Assembly (NCBI GenBank): GCA_964511265.1
Contig: CAZEES010000011.1
Location: forward strand, 1 to 36,803
Source: Nitrosopelagicus sp964511265
GTDB lineage: Archaea; Thermoproteota; Nitrososphaeria; Nitrososphaerales; Nitrosopumilaceae
Direction: 5' to 3'
Length of the DNA stretch: 36,803 nt
Shown here: in pieces, positions 8,309 to 16,733 of the stretch
Layout of the letters: every line of letters starts with the position of its first letter
How positions within the stretch are numbered: the stretch's first letter is position 1
Program-made: the position numbers and the translations under genes
The notes under the pieces: generated by a model
The model's database searches: none
Told to the model about the DNA's origin: nothing
What the model saw: the letters and a program-made list of their open reading frames with translations, nothing else

Positions 8309-8319
8309 TATTATAAAAA
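8309..8319 (-). promoter_or_regulatory. TATA box of the SUF operon
   Basis: On the minus strand the sequence reads ATTTTTATAAT, ending 20 nt before the sufB ATG at 8289, a distance consistent with leaderless transcription. It lies in the 60-nt gap after hemD, so the SUF genes probably have a promoter separate from the hem operon. Confidence 0.55.
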
Positions 8320-8330
8320 TCCGAGTAAAT

Positions 8331-8358
8331 TTAGCCTAGCCTAAATAGGTTAAGCTAA
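8331..8358. other. Imperfect inverted repeat over the hemD stop and upstream of the suf promoter
   Basis: TTAGC (8331-8335) pairs with GCTAA (8354-8358), and AGCCTA (8338-8343) pairs with TAGGTT (8346-8351, one G-T pair), leaving a 2-nt loop and small bulges. It covers the hemD stop codon and sits about 12 nt upstream of the suf TATA box. It could be an RNA hairpin at the end of hemD or an operator upstream of sufB. Confidence 0.35.
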
Positions 8359-9150
8359 CGATAATTCATTTACAATAGCATCCACAGATCCGGCTACAGT
8401 ATGAACATCAGCAATAATATTTTGAATGTTGAATTTTTTTAGTTCATCAGCAGTGAATGGACCAATTGCAATTATTTTTGTATTATTCAAGTTTTCTAAA
8501 AGCTGAGAATGTTCAAAATCTTTTGTCATTATTTCAAAAAATGCTCTGACAGAAGATGCACTTGTGAATATTATTCCATCTACAGAATTTTGTGAAAAAA
8601 GAGTTCTAAATTCATTCCATTGAGAAGTATCGCTAAATGCACATACATCATAGAGATATAATTCAATAATTTCTAGTCCAATTTTTTCAAGAAGATCTTT
8701 AAGAAAGGGCGTCGAGGCACCACTTCTAGGAACAATTACTTTTTTCCCAACAGCATCTAATTTTGTAAAAACCTCTCCAACACCAACAGAAGAGTATCTT
8801 GTTGGCATGTATGAAACTTTGATGTTTTCATTTTCTAATGCATCTTTAGTTTTAGGACCAACAGCAATTACAATAGTATTTGCAATTGCAAGTCGTAATT
8901 CATCAAATTTTGATGTTTTTTTAGAACTTTCAATTAATAATTTTACAGCTTTAGAACTCATAAAAACAGAAAAATCTGGATTTTCAGTTTTTACAGAATT
9001 TAAGAATTCATCAACAATTTTCTCACCCTTACTAACAAGCTCAATGGTTGGCAGTGTAATTGGAATTGCATCATGTTTTGTAATTAATTCAATGAATTCT
9101 TCAGAATCATCTTTTGAACGAGTGATGGCAATGGTTTTTTCTTGACTCAT
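8350..9150 (-). CDS. hemD: Uroporphyrinogen-III synthase
   Basis: Closes and inverts ring D of hydroxymethylbilane to give uroporphyrinogen III, the branch point to siroheme, heme and cobalamin. HemD is poorly conserved, but the protein has the two-lobe pattern: ITRSKDDSEEFIELI at the N-terminus, VFMSSKAVKLLIE, VAVGPKTKDALE-like TIVIAVGPKT, GIIFTSASSVRAFFE and IIAIGPFTADEL, which are typical HemD segments. ATG 9150 is chosen because it overlaps the cobA stop as ATGA; another in-frame ATG at 9159 is possible. Its place directly after hemC and cobA supports the call. Confidence 0.9.
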   Translation of the reverse strand: MSQEKTIAITRSKDDSEEFIELITKHDAIPITLPTIELVSKGEKIVDEFLNSVKTENPDFSVFMSSKAVKLLIESSKKTSKFDELRLAIANTIVIAVGPKTKDALENENIKVSYMPTRYSSVGVGEVFTKLDAVGKKVIVPRSGASTPFLKDLLEKIGLEIIELYLYDVCAFSDTSQWNEFRTLFSQNSVDGIIFTSASSVRAFFEIMTKDFEHSQLLENLNNTKIIAIGPFTADELKKFNIQNIIADVHTVAGSVDAIVNELSLA

Positions 9151-9890
9151 TTTTTCCATCCTAAAGTTTTATGCAGATTAACAACCTCACCTATAATTAT
9201 ATTCGCAGGAGGAGAGATTTTTTCCTTTTTTACTTTGGTTGCAATACTAGTCAAAGTACCAACAATCATTTTTTGTTTTGAAGTAGTTCCATTTTGAATG
9301 ACTGCAACAGGAGTTGATTTTGGCATTCCGCCCTCAATTAGTTGCTTTGATATAATTCGAATTCTCGAAAGTCCCATCATAATTACAATAGTGTCAACTG
9401 ATTTTGCAAGTTTTTTCCATTTTACAATTTCAACATTTTTCTCAGGGTCTTCATGACCAGTAACAAACACTACAGATGATGCATATTTTCTATGTGTTAG
9501 TGGTATTCCAGCATAAGTTGAAGAGCCTATACCAGAAGTTATTCCAGGGACTATTTCATATTTAATTTTAAATGATTTAAGAAATTCAGCTTCTTCTCCA
9601 CCTCGTCCAAAGATGATTGGATCACCGCCTTTCAGCCTAACAACATTTTTGTTTAATTTTGCATATTTTACCATTAATTCATTTGTTCCATCCTGATGTT
9701 TTGTGTCATCACCAACTGCACGACCAACGTAAATTGTTTTAGTGCGTTTAGGTATCATCGAGATTATTTTTTTACTAACTAATCTATCATATAGGACAAT
9801 GTCTGCTACTTTCAATAATTCAACTGCACGTAGAGTGATTAATTTTGGATCCCCAGGTCCCGCACCAACTAAATACACTTTTCCAGTCAT
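9147..9890 (-). CDS. cobA: Uroporphyrinogen-III C-methyltransferase (SUMT)
   Basis: Uses two S-adenosylmethionine to convert uroporphyrinogen III to precorrin-2, precursor of siroheme, archaeal-pathway heme and cobalamin. Signature segments of the family are VGAGPGDPKLITLRAVE (residues 8-24), the VLYDRLV stretch, RLKGGDPIIFGRGGEEAE (about 83-100), PGITSGIGSSTYAGIPLTHR, and VIMMGL. Length is 247 residues, the normal single-domain CobA form with no CysG fusion. It overlaps hemC upstream and hemD downstream by ATGA junctions, so substrate synthesis and methylation are translationally coupled. Confidence 0.95.
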   Translation of the reverse strand: MTGKVYLVGAGPGDPKLITLRAVELLKVADIVLYDRLVSKKIISMIPKRTKTIYVGRAVGDDTKHQDGTNELMVKYAKLNKNVVRLKGGDPIIFGRGGEEAEFLKSFKIKYEIVPGITSGIGSSTYAGIPLTHRKYASSVVFVTGHEDPEKNVEIVKWKKLAKSVDTIVIMMGLSRIRIISKQLIEGGMPKSTPVAVIQNGTTSKQKMIVGTLTSIATKVKKEKISPPANIIIGEVVNLHKTLGWKK

Positions 9891-10822
9891 TGCTTATTCC
9901 ACTCTTCTAGTGTTTCTCTCCAATTAGAAGCAATCTCTGATACTCCTTGTAATTTTAACTCGTTGCCAATTTTTTTACCTAATTCAAATGGATTATCAAT
10001 GGCGCCATTTTCTTCTATAAGAATTGATTTTTTTCCATCCATCGAATAAACGCCTACTTTCAGAATTAATGAACCTGACTTGATAGAAGCATATGCGCCA
10101 ACAGGAAAACGACAGCCAGAATCAATATGCTCAGACAATGAACGTTCAGCCTCCGTTTCTATTCGAGAATTGTTATCCTCTATTTTTTTTAACATTTCAA
10201 TTGTTTTAGAATCATCACTTCTACAAATTATAGCTAAAGCACCTTGACCGGGTGAAGGAAGAAATTCGTCTTTAGATAATACAGAATATTTCGTCTCTAC
10301 ACCTAATCTAGAAATTCCAGCTTTTGCAAGAACTATTCCATCAATTTTTTTTTCAGTCACTTTGTTTATTCTTGTTTCAATGTTTCCTCTAATTGGTTTT
10401 ACAGTAACATCAGGACGTTTTCTCGAAATTTGAACTGCACGTCTAAGACTACTACTTCCAATTGTAAAACCTGATGGAATAGAATCTAGCGAGAATCCAT
10501 CATTAGTAATCAAGACATCATTAACAGATTCACGTTTTGGGACACATGCAATAGTAAGTGATGAGTCTAAAGTTGAGGGAACATCCTTCATGCTATGAAC
10601 AGCAAAATCCACTCTTTTTTCAGACACGGCACGATCAATTTCTTTTTCAAAGATTCCTTTTTGTTCCATTGTGAATAATGGTCTTGTATCAGTATCACCT
10701 TGTGTCATGATTTTTTCAATTTCAAACGATAATGATGAATCAGTTTTTTTGAGTTCATCCAAAACCCAGTTTGTTTGTGAAAGAGATAATCGACTACCAC
10801 GTGTACCTAATTTGTAATTCAA
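9887..10822 (-). CDS. hemC: Porphobilinogen deaminase (hydroxymethylbilane synthase)
   Basis: Joins four porphobilinogens into hydroxymethylbilane. Conserved elements: LGTRGSRLSLSQ at the N-terminus, the acidic/basic active-site region HSMKDVPS (76-83), TIGSSSLRRAVQ, RGNIETRINK, and the dipyrromethane-cofactor cysteine C237 in SGCRFPVGAYA. Length is 311 residues, as in the family. The start is TTG at 10822, overlapping the hemL stop as TTGA. Confidence 0.96.
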   Translation of the reverse strand: MNYKLGTRGSRLSLSQTNWVLDELKKTDSSLSFEIEKIMTQGDTDTRPLFTMEQKGIFEKEIDRAVSEKRVDFAVHSMKDVPSTLDSSLTIACVPKRESVNDVLITNDGFSLDSIPSGFTIGSSSLRRAVQISRKRPDVTVKPIRGNIETRINKVTEKKIDGIVLAKAGISRLGVETKYSVLSKDEFLPSPGQGALAIICRSDDSKTIEMLKKIEDNNSRIETEAERSLSEHIDSGCRFPVGAYASIKSGSLILKVGVYSMDGKKSILIEENGAIDNPFELGKKIGNELKLQGVSEIASNWRETLEEWNKQ

Positions 10823-12120
10823 TTTTTCACCGCTTTTAATGCTAGGCCGTAAGCACCTAATGCTTTTGTAATATCTTGATCACTGTGTGCATCAGATAAG
10901 AATACAGTTTCATATTGAGATGGAGCAATGAATATGTCATTTTTAAGTAAATGTGTAAATAATTTATGGAATTTTTTTGTACTTGATTTTTTTGAGGTTT
11001 TGTAATCAATAACCTTTTGATTTGTAAAGAATATTTGAAACATCGAGGAAATTGAGTTAATTGTATGGGGTATTTTATAATCAGTTGCAAGGTCATCTAT
11101 TTCACCAACCATCATTTTACAATAACGTTCTAGTTTTGGATACAATTTATTTTTAGTTTTATTAATTGTTTTAATTGAGCTAATTGCTGCTGCAACAGAA
11201 ATTGGATTACCAGCGAAGGTGCTTGCCTGGTAAACTTTACCATTAGGAGATAGAAGATTCATTATTTCATTTTTACCACCTACCGCAGAAATAGTAAATC
11301 CGTTTCCCAGCGCCTTACCAAGAGTTGTAATGTCAGGTTTAATTCTAAATTTCTGTTGAGCGCCGCCTTCAGAAATTCTAAATCCGTTTACTACTTCATC
11401 AAATATTAATGGGATATCAAATTGCGTAGTAATTTTTCTTAAATCTTTTAAAAAGTTTTTTTCAGGAAGGACTAACCCCATGTTTGCCAATACAGGTTCA
11501 ACAATTAATCCTGCTACATCTTTATTTTTAGATAAAATTTTTTCAAGTTCATCTATATCATTGTAAGGAACTACCAATGTATTACGAGAAACTTCATCTA
11601 AACCACCATCGGATATGGATATTCCATTATGTGCAGAGCCAGAACCTGCTTTTACTAAAACAGTTTCATAAGCACCATGATAACATCCTTCAAACTTGAT
11701 GATTTTTTTCTTTTTTGTAAAGCCTCTGGCAAGTCGAATTGCAGTCATTGTGGCTTCTCCACCAGTGTTAGTAGTTCGTACTTTTTGAATTGATGGAAAA
11801 TTATTAATGATTAATTTTGATAATTCAATTTCTAAGGAAGTGGGTGTAGTGTATAGAGTACCTTTCTTCATTTGGTGAGATACTGCATTGATTATTTCTT
11901 TTCTTGTATGGCCCAACAACAATGCACCATAGCCATTACAGAAATCAACAAATCTATTTCCATCTTCATCCCATAAAGATGAACCACGTGAACGTTTTAC
12001 AAAGAATGGATATGGTTCAAAATAACGTACGGGGCTGTTGACTCCAGAAGGAATTACTTTTTTTGCGTTTGAAAATAATTTTTTCGAATTATTCAACATA
12101 TCGATTAATGGATAGGGCAT
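10819..12120 (-). CDS. hemL: Glutamate-1-semialdehyde 2,1-aminomutase
   Basis: PLP enzyme making 5-aminolevulinate in the C5 tetrapyrrole route. The sequence shows IPSGVNSPVR near the N-terminus, NTGGEATMTAIRLAR, the FDEVVNGFR segment that contacts the cofactor, and the PLP lysine K269 in TTLGKALGNGF. Length is 433 residues, normal. It is the first gene of the hemL-hemC-cobA-hemD operon. Glutamyl-tRNA reductase (hemA) and porphobilinogen synthase (hemB), needed before and between these steps, are not in the window and must be elsewhere. Confidence 0.95.
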   Translation of the reverse strand: MPYPLIDMLNNSKKLFSNAKKVIPSGVNSPVRYFEPYPFFVKRSRGSSLWDEDGNRFVDFCNGYGALLLGHTRKEIINAVSHQMKKGTLYTTPTSLEIELSKLIINNFPSIQKVRTTNTGGEATMTAIRLARGFTKKKKIIKFEGCYHGAYETVLVKAGSGSAHNGISISDGGLDEVSRNTLVVPYNDIDELEKILSKNKDVAGLIVEPVLANMGLVLPEKNFLKDLRKITTQFDIPLIFDEVVNGFRISEGGAQQKFRIKPDITTLGKALGNGFTISAVGGKNEIMNLLSPNGKVYQASTFAGNPISVAAAISSIKTINKTKNKLYPKLERYCKMMVGEIDDLATDYKIPHTINSISSMFQIFFTNQKVIDYKTSKKSSTKKFHKLFTHLLKNDIFIAPSQYETVFLSDAHSDQDITKALGAYGLALKAVKN

Positions 12121-12317
12121 TATTAATATAAAATATACAAAAAATAGTTTTTAGTGTATTATCTCTGCATAAGACTCTGCAAATTTTGGAATATTACAAG
12201 ATAAATTTGCGAGTCATTATCAAATAAAATCATTAAGAGAAATGTGTTTAGGATTTGGCAATTGTTCATGAATAAGGCACGATCATTTTTAAATACGATA
12301 TAGGTTGTAGAGACTGC
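12121..12317. other. Intergenic region between divergent hemL and NAD kinase genes
   Basis: These 197 nt are AT-rich and hold the two divergent promoters. A TATA-like box for NAD kinase is listed separately. On the hemL side there are several AT-rich candidates close to the ATG and I cannot choose one. I see no tRNA, no convincing ORF and no strong hairpin. Confidence 0.6.
12286..12295 (+). promoter_or_regulatory. TATA-like box for NAD kinase
   Basis: TTTTTAAATA ends 22 nt before the TTG start at 12318, with no Shine-Dalgarno in between, consistent with a leaderless transcript. Confidence 0.5.
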
Positions 12318-13133
12318 TTGAAACTAAACAAAGTAGCAATTGTAACCAAATTTGGCTCAAAAATTTCCGAAGATGCTGCAGAGATGATTTCAAAGAAATT
12401 GATAGCAAAAAAGATTAGCATCTATACAATTTCACCAGTTTCGGTTTTAGGAGCTGAAAAAGTAGAATCACTTGAAGAATTATCTAAAATAAAATTAGAT
12501 TTGGTAGTTACTTTAGGAGGAGACGGAACAACATTGAGAGCATTCAGGAACCTACGAAATGAAACTCCAATTTTAACAATTAACGTTGGAGGAAATAGAG
12601 GAATTTTATCAGAGATTACATTGGATGATTTTGATGATGCGATTACTGCAATTACAAAAAACCAAATTTGGTTGGATAAGAGAACTAGAGTTGTTGCATC
12701 ATGTAATGGGGAAGAATTTGCACCTGCATTAAATGAGATTTATGTTAATCGTAAAAATTTAACAAAAACTGCAGAATTTGAAATTAAATTTCAAAGTGAT
12801 ACGGTAAAGCAGAAGATGGACGGAGTGATAATTTCAACACCAAGTGGTTCTACAGGTCATTCTTTTTCAATTGGAGGTCCATTGTTACATGAAAGTTTAG
12901 ATGTGTTGATCATAACACCAGTTGCACCAGTACATAGACTGCCATCAATTGTTGTACCAGATGAAAAAATTGAGATAAACTGTTCACATGATTGCAACAT
13001 AGTAATGGATGCACAGATGATAAAATCATCAGAATTCGACCAAAAAATTACTATCAAGAAATTTAAGAAGCAAGCTGTTTTTGTTCGATTAAAGAAAAAG
13101 GGTCTAAGACAAATGAATAAACTTGGTTTTTAG
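12318..13133 (+). CDS. nadK: NAD kinase
   Basis: Phosphorylates NAD to NADP. The catalytic GGDGT motif is at residues 67-71 (VTLGGDGTTLRAF), followed by the NVGGNRGIL segment, the NEI motif (ALNEIYVNR), and the glycine-rich DGVIISTPSGSTGHSFSIGGP stretch around residues 175-195, all conserved in the PpnK family. Length is 271 residues. The start is TTG with a TATA-like box at leaderless spacing. It is followed by an 11-nt overlap with the Nob1 gene, so the two form one short operon. Confidence 0.95.
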   Translation: MKLNKVAIVTKFGSKISEDAAEMISKKLIAKKISIYTISPVSVLGAEKVESLEELSKIKLDLVVTLGGDGTTLRAFRNLRNETPILTINVGGNRGILSEITLDDFDDAITAITKNQIWLDKRTRVVASCNGEEFAPALNEIYVNRKNLTKTAEFEIKFQSDTVKQKMDGVIISTPSGSTGHSFSIGGPLLHESLDVLIITPVAPVHRLPSIVVPDEKIEINCSHDCNIVMDAQMIKSSEFDQKITIKKFKKQAVFVRLKKKGLRQMNKLGF

Positions 13134-13608
13134 AGTTTTAGATGCTACTGCATTTTATGCAGGAATACCGTTTGTATCTAATGATTCTTTTATGACAACT
13201 AATATGGTATATGACGAAATACAACATATTAAGACAAAACAGGGGGCACTTGAAATACTACAGCAAACAGGTAGACTCCAGATAAGAGATCCAACTGAAG
13301 ATTCTATTAATATTATAAGAGAGGCAGCAGAGAGGACTGGAGATAGTGTAACCATTTCTGAACAAGATGTATCAATCATTGCATTAGCATTAGAGAATAA
13401 AATTGAGTTAATCACAGATGATTTTGCGGTTACAAATGTTGCTAAACAATTGAAAATCAGGACATCATCACTCATGACTCAAGGTATCAGCACGGTGGGA
13501 AAATGGATTAGTTATTGTTCAATGTGTGGAAAAGAATTTTCAAAAGAAAATGAATGTCCTATATGTGGCAACAAATTAAATAGAAAATTAATTAAAAAAT
13601 CCATCTAG
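13123..13608 (+). CDS. nob1: Nob1-type rRNA endonuclease (PIN domain plus zinc ribbon)
   Basis: Archaeal Nob1 trims the 3' end of 16S rRNA during small-subunit maturation. The PIN domain (1-125) begins VLDATAFYAGIP with D7 and carries further acidic residues E32, D82 and D99/D100 that fit the metal-binding set. The C-terminal zinc ribbon has C132-x2-C135 and C145-x2-C148 (YCSMCGKEF, CPICGNKL). The 161-residue length is typical of archaeal Nob1. The PIN-plus-ribbon order distinguishes it from VapC toxins. The start is TTG inside the NAD kinase end. Its stop codon shares the palindrome CTAG with the opposite XPF gene. Confidence 0.9.
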   Translation: MVFRVLDATAFYAGIPFVSNDSFMTTNMVYDEIQHIKTKQGALEILQQTGRLQIRDPTEDSINIIREAAERTGDSVTISEQDVSIIALALENKIELITDDFAVTNVAKQLKIRTSSLMTQGISTVGKWISYCSMCGKEFSKENECPICGNKLNRKLIKKSI

Positions 13609-14291
13609 GATTCATGTAATGTTTTTTGCCCAGATTTCTTATGATTTTTGTTCTTATTTTGTAGCATTTTTTTGATTTTTTTTGCCTTTGATTCACCCAA
13701 TCCAGGAGTTTTTGCAAGCTCAGTAATAGGAGCGCATAACGCATCAAGAGGAGTTCCAAATTTTTCTAGTAATCGTATTGCGGATTTTTCACCAACTCCA
13801 GGCAAACTGCATAGAACAGAAAGTTGTTGTTTTTCTATATTGTTGGATTTTTTAATTTTTTTAAGAAAAGGACCTTTTGTAAGTTCTTTTCTAGTAGAAA
13901 GTGATACTAATAATTTGGCAGTGTGTGTTGCACTTGGAGTTGGGATAATTGGAATTTTAAATTCCAATGCAACAGTAGCCAATGCTCCATAAAATATTAG
14001 AGGGTTGTCAGTTAATTCTTCAATTTCATCTACATTTCCTTCTACCAGTAAAATAGGATGTTTGTAGTGTTCAGTTAGTCTACTACATTGATCAAATAAA
14101 CGACCATCAAATATAGAAGAAAGTAAATCGCTTATACTTTTTCTCTCAACTACAGTTTCTGGAGCAACAATGTAATCCCCTATTGGAAGTGTTTTGATTT
14201 CAGTTTTTACCCCAATTGAAGACAAAAGCTTTGGAATTCCACTCTTTTTTTCTCGTTCATCAACAATTATTCGTAATTGTTCAATTTTCAC
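13605..14291 (-). CDS. XPF/ERCC4-family endonuclease (helicase-less form)
   Basis: Structure-specific nuclease that cuts branched DNA 3' flaps in repair and fork processing. The ERCC4 nuclease core is clear: VDEREK at 10-15, GDYIV around 38-42 and VERKSISD at 48-55, the GDx(n)ERKxxxD metal site. Two helix-hairpin-helix motifs follow at about 160-205 (LPGVGEKSAIRLLEKFG and TPGLGESKAKKIKKML). The 228 residues lack the helicase domain of euryarchaeal Hef and match the short crenarchaeal/thaumarchaeal form, which usually works with PCNA; I do not see an unambiguous C-terminal PIP box, although QKTLHES at the end is suggestive. The start is GTG at 14291. Confidence 0.9.
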   Translation of the reverse strand: MKIEQLRIIVDEREKKSGIPKLLSSIGVKTEIKTLPIGDYIVAPETVVERKSISDLLSSIFDGRLFDQCSRLTEHYKHPILLVEGNVDEIEELTDNPLIFYGALATVALEFKIPIIPTPSATHTAKLLVSLSTRKELTKGPFLKKIKKSNNIEKQQLSVLCSLPGVGEKSAIRLLEKFGTPLDALCAPITELAKTPGLGESKAKKIKKMLQNKNKNHKKSGQKTLHES

Positions 14292-14330
14292 AATTATGCT
14301 ATAGTTTCTATGTTAAAATTTGTTAAGGTG

Positions 14331-14714
14331 TTATGAGGATGGCTTATCAGTGTTGGGAGGATTTGGGTTCTTTAACATTTCCTGGATTTTTTGTTCTTGC
14401 TCTTGAAGGCTAGTCTTTAGTCTTTCTTCTTGTTTTGCCAAGACAGTAGATTTTGTTTTAGATAATTCCTTTTTTTCTTCTAATTCATCTATCAATGATT
14501 TCTTATCAGATTTTATTAGGATTGAACCAGCATATTTGAAAACTTGGTCATCGTCAGATGCTTTTTTTAATTCTTCTAAAGCTCTATCAGATTCTACATT
14601 TTCCATTTCAACTTGTTGTTTTTGCATAAGAATTGATTGTAGATTTTGTTGAGATTGTTGCATTTTTGCAATTTGTTCTTGTAACCAAGGAGGCATTTGT
14701 TGTCCTGCAGACAT
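14331..14714 (-). CDS. pfdB: Prefoldin beta subunit
   Basis: Subunit of the hexameric prefoldin chaperone that passes unfolded proteins to the group II chaperonin. The protein is two long amphipathic helices (about 12-50 and 80-118) around a short beta segment with DDDQVFKYAGSILIK (54-68), which is diagnostic of beta prefoldins. The N-terminal tail is Pro/Gln-rich and the C-terminus ends in a flexible Asn/Pro run. Length is 127 residues. It is the last gene of the exosome superoperon, a position seen in many archaea. Confidence 0.93.
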   Translation of the reverse strand: MSAGQQMPPWLQEQIAKMQQSQQNLQSILMQKQQVEMENVESDRALEELKKASDDDQVFKYAGSILIKSDKKSLIDELEEKKELSKTKSTVLAKQEERLKTSLQEQEQKIQEMLKNPNPPNTDKPSS

Positions 14715-14738
14715 AATTTAGGATTTATTGTTGTTTTA

Positions 14739-14984
14739 TTATACCTTTACAGAGTTTATGGTATCATAAGAAGCCTGCAACAAACGTAATGTAGAATTCA
14801 GATTTGCACGTAAATGAGGCAGATGATTTGACTCCAGTTCTATGATAATTTCATCATTGAGGGAAATTTTTGTTTTTGTAGGATTTTCCGGATAAAATTC
14901 ATTATCAGTATTAATTGAATGGTATATTGAAGAATTTTCTTTATCTGAAGAGAATTGAATTTTTGCGTTAAAGCTTAACGTCAT
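14739..14984 (-). CDS. pcc1: KEOPS complex subunit Pcc1
   Basis: Pcc1 is the dimerisation subunit of KEOPS, which makes the universal t6A37 modification on tRNAs that read ANN codons. The 81-residue protein starting MTLSFNAKIQF fits the short beta-alpha-beta fold of Pcc1 (ELESNHLPHLRANLNSTLRLLQASYD is the conserved helix region). ATG 14984 is chosen because it gives normal length; it overlaps the L37Ae end by 17 nt. An upstream in-frame extension to 15044 would lie entirely inside the L37Ae gene. Its position between L37Ae and prefoldin beta is a conserved archaeal arrangement and supports the call. Confidence 0.82.
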   Translation of the reverse strand: MTLSFNAKIQFSSDKENSSIYHSINTDNEFYPENPTKTKISLNDEIIIELESNHLPHLRANLNSTLRLLQASYDTINSVKV

Positions 14985-15177
14985 ATGCAGTTCCAGCAAT
15001 TTTAATTCCGCATTTTTTGCAAGTCCAGATTCCAACTGCTTCACGGATTATAGAACCTCCGCATTCAGGACATTTTCTTTTGCTCTTCATTAAATGATGA
15101 ACTTGTGTGAATTGTTTACGGATTTTAATTCCATATCGTGGACCAAGTCCTTTTAGGGTAGTTTGTTTTTTTGCCAT
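14968..15177 (-). CDS. rpl37ae: 50S ribosomal protein L37Ae
   Basis: Zinc-binding protein of the large subunit. MAKKQTTLKGLGPRYGIKIRK is followed by the zinc ribbon C-x2-C (KCPECGGS) and C-x2-C (WTCKKCGIK). The length of 69 residues is normal. ATG 15177 is preferred over an upstream GTG at 15189 because the family begins with this basic segment. It lies in the exosome operon directly after rrp42. Confidence 0.95.
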   Translation of the reverse strand: MAKKQTTLKGLGPRYGIKIRKQFTQVHHLMKSKRKCPECGGSIIREAVGIWTCKKCGIKIAGTAYDVKL

Positions 15178-15190
15178 TCTAATTATCACA

Positions 15191-15997
15191 TTATTTTGAT
15201 TGTTTTATAATCTCTCGTATTTTACTTCCTACTTTGATGGACATTTCAGCACATTTGATTAATTCTTCTTGAGTAAATCCATCTGAACCTCCTTTTTGAA
15301 GTGCAACCACATTTCCGTCAGAATTAGATGTAATTGTAATTCGTGCATCCATTATACCCCATTCTTCAATAGTAGGATCAACTACAATGAAATCACCTAT
15401 TTTTGCCATTGTTACAGATACAGGTAAAGTTGTAAGAGGAGGTTCGGTAAATTCACCTTCAATTTTAACAGGTTTTTCATCTTGCATTTCATATTTAGGA
15501 ATTTTACATGAGTTGATTGCAGCAGTTGATGCATACGAACATGCATCAAACAGATTACCATCATGATCAGTTACAGCATTATCACAAAATACACCAATTA
15601 CAGATTTGTCTTTTTCTAAAACAAGTTGTTTCATATCCAACATTCCACTTTCTCTTATTCCTCTATCTGTAACTCTTGCCAATTCAACAACATTTGGTTG
15701 TGGAGGGCCAGTTTCTGCAGTTGGATGTGCAATTGGTAAAATTTCTGCCGTACAAATTAACATCCCTTTATCTCCAGTATCTGGAAATGGACGTTCAGGT
15801 TGAACTTTTACACCAGCAACAACCTCAGTGTCACCTAATCTTGCACGTGCCGAACCTTCAGCCTTTGGAATTACACCAATGTCTATAGTTAATTGACGTG
15901 CTTCATCAAATTGACGACCATCAACACGTTTTCCTTCTTGAAGTAATTCAAGAATCTGAGTCTTCTTTAATTGATCAATAATTAATCCATCACTCAT
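15191..15997 (-). CDS. rrp42: Exosome complex component Rrp42
   Basis: RNase PH-fold subunit that forms the hexameric exosome ring with Rrp41; Rrp42 itself is catalytically inactive but completes the active site. Characteristic segments: GKRVDGRQFDEARQLTID near the N-terminus, GSARARLGDTEVVAGVK, CTAEILPIAHPTAETGPPQP, and VDPTIEEWGIMDARITI. Length is 268 residues. The start ATG overlaps the rrp41 stop (ATGA), fitting their one-to-one stoichiometry. Confidence 0.95.
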   Translation of the reverse strand: MSDGLIIDQLKKTQILELLQEGKRVDGRQFDEARQLTIDIGVIPKAEGSARARLGDTEVVAGVKVQPERPFPDTGDKGMLICTAEILPIAHPTAETGPPQPNVVELARVTDRGIRESGMLDMKQLVLEKDKSVIGVFCDNAVTDHDGNLFDACSYASTAAINSCKIPKYEMQDEKPVKIEGEFTEPPLTTLPVSVTMAKIGDFIVVDPTIEEWGIMDARITITSNSDGNVVALQKGGSDGFTQEELIKCAEMSIKVGSKIREIIKQSK

Positions 15998-16731
15998 TGT
16001 TTCTCACCATTTGAAAAGAATTTGTCTTGTAGTGCTTTTTTCTGTATTTCATAGACTTGATTACAACCATCAATTCCAATTTCAATACACTGCTTATACT
16101 CTTCAGGAGTCAATACTCCATCTAATTGTAATAATGTAATCTTTTTTAAATTTGGCATATATCCAATTGGGAGATCAGCTTGTCCGGCTTGGTCTTCTTC
16201 ATTATTCACATCAAGTATCACAGCATCTGCAGCCTTACCTGCAGCACATCCTGCTACCAAGTCACGCATAGGAATTCCAGCATCAGCTAATGCAACAGAT
16301 GCGCCTGTTAATGCAGCACATCTAGTACCACCATCTGCTTGTAATACTTCCATGTAAACATCAACTGCCGTTCTAGGAAATTCTTTTAGCATAACTGCAG
16401 GTTCTAATGCTTCTTTGATGACTTTACTAATTTCAACTTCCCTTCTTGATGGTGCAGGGTTTTTTCGTTCTCCTACAGAAAATGGAGCCATATGATATCT
16501 ACAACGTAAAATTCCTGTGTCAGTATCAGACATATGTTTTGGATGCACATCTCTAGGACCATATACACCTACGAGAATTTTATTATCTCCAAATTCAATG
16601 TATGCGGAACCATTAGCGTTTTTTAGGACTCCTGCTTTGATGGTAACTTTTCTGGTTTCGTTGACTTTTCTTCCGTCACAACGAATCCCGTTTTCATCTA
16701 ATAATACAATATCTGTGTCTCTTCCACCCAT
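15994..16731 (-). CDS. rrp41: Exosome complex component Rrp41 (catalytic)
   Basis: Phosphorolytic 3'-5' exoribonuclease of the archaeal exosome. It has GIRCDGRKVNETRKV, the YGPRDVHPKH region, RCRYHMAPFS, and RREVEISKVIKEAL. The active-site acidic region is DVNNEEDQAGQADLPIGYMP (about 180-200). Length is 245 residues. It sits between rrp4 and rrp42 in the conserved order. Confidence 0.96.
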   Translation of the reverse strand: MGGRDTDIVLLDENGIRCDGRKVNETRKVTIKAGVLKNANGSAYIEFGDNKILVGVYGPRDVHPKHMSDTDTGILRCRYHMAPFSVGERKNPAPSRREVEISKVIKEALEPAVMLKEFPRTAVDVYMEVLQADGGTRCAALTGASVALADAGIPMRDLVAGCAAGKAADAVILDVNNEEDQAGQADLPIGYMPNLKKITLLQLDGVLTPEEYKQCIEIGIDGCNQVYEIQKKALQDKFFSNGEKQ

Positions 16732-16733
16732 TT

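Noticed and set aside
12242..12271. Tiny ORF (MCLGFGNCS) before NAD kinase, a possible leader peptide
   Set aside because: Nine codons, no ribosome site, and it lies upstream of the likely TATA box, so it would not be on the NAD kinase mRNA.
13123..13608. PIN-domain gene considered as a VapC toxin
   Set aside because: The C-terminal zinc ribbon, the full PIN domain length and the absence of an antitoxin gene fit Nob1.
14985..15044. Longer Pcc1 start
   Set aside because: The 20 extra residues lie wholly inside the L37Ae gene in a shifted frame and make the protein longer than usual for Pcc1.
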